This document shows, piece by piece, positions 63,533 to 64,000 of a DNA stretch of 64,000 nt. The notes under the pieces were generated by a model. The model was not told where the DNA came from. It made no database searches and saw only the letters and a program-made list of their open reading frames with translations. Location of the stretch: contig JAKPJZ010000161.1 of the NCBI GenBank assembly GCA_029553955.1, positions 62,001 to 126,000 on the forward strand, read 5' to 3'. Both the position numbers and the translations under genes were made by a program. The DNA comes from Chloroflexota bacterium (lineage in GTDB: Bacteria; Chloroflexota; Anaerolineae; SpSt-313). Numbering within the stretch: the stretch's first letter is position 1; each line of letters starts with the position of its first letter.

Positions 63533-63988
63533 CTAGTCAATGGTGAGTTGCTCGCGGACCTCCTCGACGCCCTCGACTTCGGAGGCGATGTCTTCGGCCA
63601 GCAACACGTCTTGCAGCGTGCGCACCCGGCCGCGCAGGGTGGCGATGCCGTCGACGACCTGCACCGTGATGCTCAGGTCCTGAGTCGCGGCGTGCAGGCG
63701 CAGGGCGCGGCGCACGTGCTCGGCGATCTCCAGGTCGCCGAACTCCCGCTCCGTGGGCTCTTCGTACTCGTCATACGGCACATCGTCGGCCGACATGGCA
63801 AACCCGCCGGCTACGTCGACGTCGCGCAGCCGTGGGGAGGGCTGGGTTGGAGGGTCCTCGGGTGGGTAGTAGATCTTGCCGCCGTCGATGGCTTCGTAGG
63901 GGTCGGTGGTGGCGGCATCGTCGGCGATTTCCCGCGCAGCGACGTCGGGAACCTCGAGCCCATCCTTGGGGATAGGCGAACCCCACAT
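63533..63988 (-). CDS. BON-domain protein (5' end near the window edge)
   Basis: A 151-residue protein whose first 80 residues are acidic and Pro-rich (PPEDPPTQPSPRLRD) and probably disordered. A single BON domain follows at about 85-150 (LEIAEHVRRALRLHAATQDL, then VVDGIATLRGRVRTLQD and VEGVEEVREQ). ATG 63988 is the only start visible. The frame stays open to the window edge, so the true start may lie outside. It resembles the individual domains of the triple-BON protein at 12925-13632. A role in envelope binding or stress is the family guess. Confidence 0.75.
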   Translation of the reverse strand: MWGSPIPKDGLEVPDVAAREIADDAATTDPYEAIDGGKIYYPPEDPPTQPSPRLRDVDVAGGFAMSADDVPYDEYEEPTEREFGDLEIAEHVRRALRLHAATQDLSITVQVVDGIATLRGRVRTLQDVLLAEDIASEVEGVEEVREQLTID

Positions 63989-64000
63989 GCTCGGCGAGAA

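Overview
The window is high-GC bacterial DNA (about two thirds G+C) with 52 protein-coding loci and no rRNA, tRNA, CRISPR array or phage module that I can recognise. Several things fit an Anaerolineae/Caldilineae-like member of the Chloroflexota, probably a metagenome-assembled genome: two LonB-like proteases, an AmmeMemoRadiSam enzyme, non-pyrrolysine MttB homologues, a fused-ATPase peptide-type ABC transporter, and gaps full of dispersed palindromes. This is an inference from gene content, not a phylogenetic result.

Layout. 0.1-7.3 kb (+): a glycan or cell-surface cluster (FAD-dependent mutase/oxidase-like protein, amidohydrolase, two GT4 glycosyltransferases, a GH-A glycosidase-like protein, a Gfo/Idh/MocA oxidoreductase). 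7.3-19.1 kb: phosphoribosyltransferase, LonB-like protease, zinc-ribbon protein, radical SAM AmrS, triple-BON protein, small anchored protein, gamma-glutamyltransferase and UvrA. 19.8-22.6 kb: a membrane and metal-type cluster (DUF4418, FtsX-like permease, YtkA/FixH-like protein, TauE/SafE-like protein) with two or three apparent frameshifts. 22.8-39.8 kb: a catabolic locus arranged around a GntR regulator. Leftward run substrate-binding protein, two permeases, fused ATPase, MmgE/PrpD, a Cys/Met-type PLP enzyme and an MttB-like methyltransferase. Rightward run GntR, a second MttB-like protein, its corrinoid protein, HPr and PtsI. The intergenic region holds three sigma70-type promoters, each next to an 11-bp operator-like palindrome. 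40-53 kb: GNAT-deacetylase fusion, second LonB-like protease, histidine kinase, CBS protein, HMA-fold protein, DnaK, response regulator and L,D-transpeptidase. 53.4-57.3 kb: GNAT, a secreted RNase with its barstar-like inhibitor, a small Cys-containing protein, and a LysM protein with a Cys/Pro-rich repeat tail. 57.5-64 kb (-): an apparent operon of a hypothetical protein, site-2 protease, FtsH, encapsulated ferritin-like protein and encapsulin shell, preceded by a Zc3h12a-type RNase and a BON protein.

How the genes work together. The 22.8-39.8 kb locus reads as import and corrinoid-dependent demethylation of a methylated (probably quaternary-amine) compound under GntR control. The FtsH-EncFtn-encapsulin genes read as an iron-storage nanocompartment co-expressed with membrane proteolysis. 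The RNase/barstar pair reads as a secreted toxin with cytosolic immunity.

The most unusual feature is the non-coding part. Nearly every gap holds a member of one of about ten dispersed palindrome or MITE-like families, several being perfect hairpins of 76-142 bp. In at least nine genes the stop codon lies inside such an element or exactly at its edge (GH-like protein, AmrS, UvrA, PrpD, the second LonB-like protease, histidine kinase, HMA-like protein, barstar, NYN RNase). uvrA also carries two kinds of dispersed repeat in frame inside its coding region.
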